5,979 bases of DNA from an uncultured Bacteriovoracaceae bacterium (GTDB lineage: Bacteria > Bdellovibrionota > Bacteriovoracia > Bacteriovoracales > Bacteriovoracaceae), in contig CALFYV010000073.1 of NCBI GenBank assembly GCA_937952395.1, positions 1 to 5,979 on the forward strand, written 5' to 3'. How positions within the stretch are numbered: position 1 is the first letter of the stretch; each line of letters starts with the position of its first letter. Under the pieces are notes generated by a model, which worked only from the letters and a program-made list of their open reading frames with translations, did not search any database and had not been told where the DNA came from. A program made the position numbers and the translations under genes. Shown one piece after another: positions 5,405 through 5,979 of the stretch.

Positions 5405-5979
5405 AGATAGAAAAATTTAAACCGGTATAAATGGAATTACCATAGGCACCAGGCAGATCTAAAAGTTTGGCACTCATATAATTTGAAATATCATTACCCG
5501 CTTGAAAATCAGGTTTATTGGTTCTAATAATGGCCCCCATTTCCATTTCAACCATCGGGAAAAGCCTTAAATGCAACTTAGGAGTAAAAACTGAATAACT
5601 TATATCTTCATTAATTTTGTTAACTATGCCTTCTTCATCATTAGCTGAAATCTTAAAAGCATGGGCCTCAAAGGTGAAGCGGATATCATGGGAAACAATC
5701 CAGCCCAGACCTGCTGTCAATTTGCTGATGTTACCGACAGCATATTCACTCTCTTCTTTAGGAGTACCAGTTAGACTATATTCCAAACCAATGCCTAAAA
5801 TAATAGAACGAATCATCTTGGCCGTTTCAATTCCTATGACTTGATCATTTCTAGAGCTAGCAAACTGTGAATTTTGACTACCTTGGATATGCCCGACGTA
5901 AAGATCGGCCCGGGTTCCACCTGCATCATCTCTAAACCAATTAAAACCTAATACGTAGCGTGCATTTCCTCTTTTCTTT
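5403..5979 (-). CDS. Probable outer-membrane beta-barrel protein, C-terminal part (5' end beyond window)
   Basis: The frame stays open from the TAG at 5405-5403 to the right edge, giving 191 visible residues plus a partial codon. An internal Met at 5816 is unlikely to be the start, because the same barrel-like pattern continues upstream of it (ARYVLGFNWFRD, TRADLYVGHIQG). The chain is a series of short amphipathic strands with alternating hydrophobic and polar residues, separated by polar loops: for example SIILGIGLEYSLTG, KLTAGLGWIV, HDIRFTFEAHAFKIS and KLHLRLF. It ends in NSIYTGLNFSI, which has the alternating hydrophobic pattern of a final barrel strand, though the last residue is Ile, not Phe. 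It would be inserted by the Bam machinery into the outer membrane. The substrate or role cannot be told. It is the upstream member of an operon with the zinc-finger gene. Confidence 0.75.
   Translation of the reverse strand, partial: KKRGNARYVLGFNWFRDDAGGTRADLYVGHIQGSQNSQFASSRNDQVIGIETAKMIRSIILGIGLEYSLTGTPKEESEYAVGNISKLTAGLGWIVSHDIRFTFEAHAFKISANDEEGIVNKINEDISYSVFTPKLHLRLFPMVEMEMGAIIRTNKPDFQAGNDISNYMSAKLLDLPGAYGNSIYTGLNFSI

Noticed and set aside
5814..5816. ATG at 5816 as start of a 137-residue barrel protein
   Set aside because: The frame is open through to the window edge, the upstream residues have the same strand pattern, and no Shine-Dalgarno precedes this ATG.
5617..5844. Plus-strand open frame of 75 codons
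   Set aside because: Antisense to the barrel gene, with no ribosome site or recognisable protein features.
1..5979. CRISPR array, tRNA, rRNA, transposase or toxin-antitoxin pair
   Set aside because: No regular repeat-spacer pattern, cloverleaf, conserved rRNA segment or transposase motif was seen on either strand; the PBECR2-like gene has no small antitoxin-like partner beside it.

Overview
The window is AT-rich and coding-dense. It carries five protein genes, two of them cut by the window edges, and no RNA gene, insertion sequence or CRISPR array that I can see. Two lipoproteins with clear lipoboxes and a probable outer-membrane beta-barrel point to a Gram-negative bacterium. The AT richness, the secreted Ig-like lipoprotein and the number of unfamiliar envelope proteins would suit a Bdellovibrio/Bacteriovorax-type predator (Bdellovibrionota), but that placement is an inference from style. 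No marker gene is present.

Layout, left to right. Bases 1-2291 (minus) encode the first 763 residues of a large lipoprotein: a lipobox, a cysteine-containing N-terminal region, three Ig-like units of 117-118 residues, and the start of a further domain. The reading frame runs off the left edge. Bases 2292-2444 hold its ribosome-binding site, a TATAAT box, two small palindromes and a weak terminator for the next gene. Bases 2445-3668 (minus, GTG start) encode an unrecognised 407-residue protein with one N-terminal membrane segment. Bases 3669-3766 form a short divergent control region. Bases 3767-4507 (plus) encode a second lipoprotein with a Gly/Ser/Thr/Pro linker and a cysteine- and tyrosine-rich domain. 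Bases 4504-5394 (minus, TTG start) encode a cytoplasmic protein with an N-terminal zinc-finger-like motif and an internally duplicated domain that resembles the PBECR2 nuclease fold. Bases 5403-5979 (minus) encode the C-terminal part of a probable outer-membrane barrel protein that enters from the right edge.

The barrel gene and the zinc-finger gene are separated by 8 bases and very probably form one operon with coupled translation. The plus-strand lipoprotein gene converges on this operon, and the two stop codons overlap in one CTAG palindrome, so there is no intergenic terminator. Most products would sit in or face the cell envelope. Nothing in the sequence proves that they work together. 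The least familiar item is the zinc-finger plus tandem PBECR2-like protein.
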